Shown one piece after another: positions 25,415 through 27,554 of a stretch of 27,554 nt of DNA. Each line of letters begins with the position of its first letter. Position 1 is the stretch's first letter. A program made the position numbers and the translations under genes. The stretch is from JANQLU01 sp964434955. GTDB taxonomy: Bacteria; Planctomycetota; Planctomycetia; Pirellulales; Pirellulaceae. The notes under the pieces are model-generated. The model was given only the letters and a program-made list of their open reading frames with translations. It had not been told where the DNA came from and did no database searches. The stretch is from assembly GCA_964434955.1 (NCBI GenBank), contig CAYSXI010000053.1:1-27554 (forward strand), written 5' to 3'.

Positions 25415-27076
25415 CTAGCGCAAAACACCCAGGTAGAACGTGAAGGTTTGCTTCTCGTCTCCGGCCGCCTCAGCAATCGGGAACGCGAAGTCAAACGCAA
25501 GCGGAGCACCGCCCATTCCGGCGGCCGGCATGTGAATCCGGAATCCAAAGCCCGGCGCAATTCGGAAATTCTCCGAATTCAATTCGATGTTTTGCTCCAC
25601 GGTACCGTAGTCAACAAACATCACACCCTTGATCATGTCGTCCGCAGTAATCGGGAACATGTACTCGACCGTGTTCAACCATTGAAATTCACCACCGACC
25701 CGTACACCACCTTCAACCGGTGACGCCCCTCGGAAGTCAAATCCACGCATGGTCGAGAAACCGCCCGCGAAATAATTTTCAAAGACCGGGGTTTGAGCGC
25801 CACTGAAACCAAGTCGCGTCCCCACATTCAAGGTGTGTCGGCCGGAGGAATCCGGACGCTGATACAACAGGAAGTAACGTCGATAATCGATATCGCCACG
25901 AGGATAATCGAATCCTCCGAAGGCTTGCTGGTACCGAAGTTCGAGGTAGGCACCCTCGGTGGCCATGAATGGATGGTCGCGCGTGTCATGGACGAGCGAA
26001 ACAAAACCGGTGTACAGCCCGTTACTTCCCAGGTCACCATTCAATTGTGGTGACGTATTCAATCGGGGATTGAAGGCTTTCACGCTTTCCAATCGAGTAC
26101 CGACCGAAACGCTCAAGTCCTGATTCAAACGATAGCCAAGTGAGAACCGCCCACCCAAACGCTGCTCATCCCAATCGAAATACTGCCTTGTGTAATAGTA
26201 GGCACTGGCACTGAAACTGACACGCGTATTGAAAAGGTAAGGCTCGGTGAAGCTCACCAAGTAACGCTGAACGACATTACCTGGCACCAACTCCATTCGA
26301 AAGTTTTGCCCGGCACCGCGCCAAGCTTCGCCGTCAACGATCTCGCGAAAGTTTCTTGGCCACTTCGTAATGTCGAAGTTCTTTTCGTCGACAATCAAGT
26401 TACCTGTCAAACCATTGTCGGAGTTGAATGCTCCACCAATCATGATCCGACCGGTTTGGCCTTCTTGAAGAAAGACATCCAGGTCGGCATAGTTTGCAGG
26501 AAAACCCTGGAGCGCTCCATTGGGCGAATAAGGACTTACGAGCGGATTGATGTCGTTTGGCGCGCCAATTCGCGGACTGTTCTGATTGGATCGTTGATCC
26601 AAAAAAGTCCCTGGCTCCTGGAACCCGGAACCCTGAACATTTTGAGGCTGCTGAAATGTGGTTACCGGACCCGATTGCCCCGGATAGGGATAGGCACCAT
26701 TGCCGCCCTGTTGTTGACCACCTTGATCCTGAGCCCGATAGACGACATTGCTTGCTGGTTGCTGTTGTGGCTGGCTGCTGTTTTCGACTCCCGAACCCAG
26801 GGGGCCCATCGGCAAGGTCGCTTCGCGATCATTCGTCATTCGCTGGTCGTATTCCTGCCCAGGAGAACGAGAATAGATTGGCGATACCGACTGTTCGCCG
26901 CGCTCGAATTCCGATTGACCTGTCCCGTTCGCCGGCGTTCGACGGCTTCCAATTGGCATCGGCGTGCCATTGAACAACCGAGACGGCGTGTTCGGGCCGA
27001 GGCAACCGGTCATGATTGGTGCGAGGGCCACCAACAGAACCGAAGCAAATCGCAAAAATGTCCGAGTCTTAGTCAT
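25415..27076 (-). CDS. BamA/Omp85-type outer-membrane beta-barrel, separate from its POTRA gene
   Basis: The 553 residues begin with a signal sequence and lipobox-like I-M-T-G-C (Cys25). A disordered N/Q/G/P-rich linker (about 30-190) follows, then D-L-D-V-F-L-Q-E-G (looks like the last POTRA strand), G-R-I-M-I-G-G-A-F-N-S-D-N-G-L-T-G and R-G-A-G-Q. A 16-strand-type barrel follows with S-F-T-E-P-Y-L-F, H-D-T-R-D-H-P-F, F-A-G-G-F-S-T-M-R-G-F-D-F-R-G (the conserved lid-lock loop of the Omp85 family) and a final aromatic strand T-F-Y-L-G-V-L-R. Omp85 proteins insert barrels into the outer membrane. The start ATG has AAGGA upstream and lies 21 bases after the stop of the POTRA gene, same strand, clearly one operon. 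Unusual points are the split and the own signal. Confidence 0.88.
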   Translation of the reverse strand: MTKTRTFLRFASVLLVALAPIMTGCLGPNTPSRLFNGTPMPIGSRRTPANGTGQSEFERGEQSVSPIYSRSPGQEYDQRMTNDREATLPMGPLGSGVENSSQPQQQPASNVVYRAQDQGGQQQGGNGAYPYPGQSGPVTTFQQPQNVQGSGFQEPGTFLDQRSNQNSPRIGAPNDINPLVSPYSPNGALQGFPANYADLDVFLQEGQTGRIMIGGAFNSDNGLTGNLIVDEKNFDITKWPRNFREIVDGEAWRGAGQNFRMELVPGNVVQRYLVSFTEPYLFNTRVSFSASAYYYTRQYFDWDEQRLGGRFSLGYRLNQDLSVSVGTRLESVKAFNPRLNTSPQLNGDLGSNGLYTGFVSLVHDTRDHPFMATEGAYLELRYQQAFGGFDYPRGDIDYRRYFLLYQRPDSSGRHTLNVGTRLGFSGAQTPVFENYFAGGFSTMRGFDFRGASPVEGGVRVGGEFQWLNTVEYMFPITADDMIKGVMFVDYGTVEQNIELNSENFRIAPGFGFRIHMPAAGMGGAPLAFDFAFPIAEAAGDEKQTFTFYLGVLR

Positions 27077-27097
27077 CGTAAACGTTTCGTCCTTGAT

Positions 27098-27554
27098 CTA
27101 TCGGTCAATCGTTGACCCATCTTCCCGTGCCATTCTTTCCAACTCCTGCAGTTCCGGCGGTCGGACTACAATTCGTGGAGGAGGACCTGGCGTGCCTTGG
27201 CCACCGGCAAAAATCTGAGTGGCGATGAGACGCCGCTCGCTGTTTCGGAGCTTGCGACTGTCGATCAAGTCGCCTGGCTTCAAGCCAAGTCGATTCAGAA
27301 CGACTTCTCGTTTTGTGACTCCATAATCACCGGTTATATGAACGTTGATTTGGCCAACGCGATACTGTTTGCCTTCCGAAATTTTGTAAACGATATCCAG
27401 CATTCCTGGCTCCTCCAGGAATCGTGGTTCCGCCTGAATATCAGCGAACACGTGCCCTTGGCTGCCATACATGTCACGCAACGCGTTGACATCTTTCGCC
27501 ATTTTGGCTGCATTAAAATCGGGCATCTTTCCTTTGCCGGGTTTTAGCTTCACC
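27098..27554 (-). CDS. POTRA-domain protein, C-terminal part (BamA N-terminal piece; 5' end outside window)
   Basis: The frame enters from the right edge and ends at 27098, giving 151 visible residues. They hold the end of one POTRA domain (D-V-N-A-L-R-D-M-Y-G-S-Q-G-H-V-F-A-D-I, then L-D-I-V-Y-K-I-S-E-G) and a following one (Y-R-V-G-Q-I-N-V-H-I-T-G ... R-L-G-L-K-P-G-D-L ... S-E-R-R-L-I-A-T-Q-I-F). The latter breaks off after P-R-I-V-V-R-P-P without the usual closing strand. That strand seems to be supplied by the next gene. POTRA domains sit in the periplasm and hand unfolded barrels to the Omp85 pore. A GTG at 27553 is not taken as a start because the POTRA fold must extend upstream. Confidence 0.88.
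   Translation of the reverse strand, partial: VKLKPGKGKMPDFNAAKMAKDVNALRDMYGSQGHVFADIQAEPRFLEEPGMLDIVYKISEGKQYRVGQINVHITGDYGVTKREVVLNRLGLKPGDLIDSRKLRNSERRLIATQIFAGGQGTPGPPPRIVVRPPELQELERMAREDGSTIDR

Overview
The window looks like a chromosomal segment of a planctomycete, most likely of the Pirellulaceae (Rhodopirellula/Blastopirellula-like) group. The strongest signs are a secreted Tyr/Val/Arg-rich, cysteine-containing YTV-type cell-wall protein, a secreted alpha/alpha-toroid (prenyltransferase-like) protein, a LysM membrane protein beside rsmH in a broken-up dcw region, a Gram-negative type outer-membrane assembly barrel, and noncoding repeats whose translations (KHEAQAS / TKRKRV / SLALRAC) I recall from spurious gene calls in such genomes. 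I could not run any search, so family names rest on motifs read by eye.

Left part (1-7900). The 3' end of an HNH endonuclease gene is followed by several hairpins and, on the other strand, by the 5' half of a tRNA-Phe gene that stops after the anticodon loop. Then come the toroid protein and a single-pass membrane protein (plus strand). A repeat-bearing gap follows, and then a second, paralogous membrane protein on the minus strand, so the two paralogues face each other tail to tail. Upstream of the second paralogue is the 23S rRNA methyltransferase rlmKL (TTG start). A small CPXCG zinc-ribbon gene diverges from it, and a small unknown gene lies tail to tail with that one.

Middle part (8200-20700), all minus strand. 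In transcription order from the right there is a three-gene membrane module: a YqiJ/NfeD-like OB-fold protein, a YqiK-type flotillin whose start overlaps the previous stop as TAATG, and a 1813-residue DUF3686-type AAA+ ATPase. It is followed by thiL-tsaE (2 bases apart) and the YTV protein.

Right part (20700-27554). A 1.26-kb noncoding island carries three unrelated tandem repeats side by side: a 38-bp array built on a 24-bp core that also occurs inverted at 3.9 kb, ten 7-bp units, and five 19-bp units. Beyond it on the minus strand are a YpsA-like putative molybdenum carrier, a LysM membrane protein in the place where ftsL usually sits, and rsmH, which has a terminator-like hairpin plus seven U directly before its start. 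Last comes an outer-membrane assembly factor encoded in two pieces: a POTRA-domain gene that runs off the window and, 21 bases later, a separate beta-barrel gene with its own lipoprotein-like signal. The split BamA, the repeat island, the flotillin/AAA+ module, the rsmH leader hairpin and the half tRNA most deserve follow-up.
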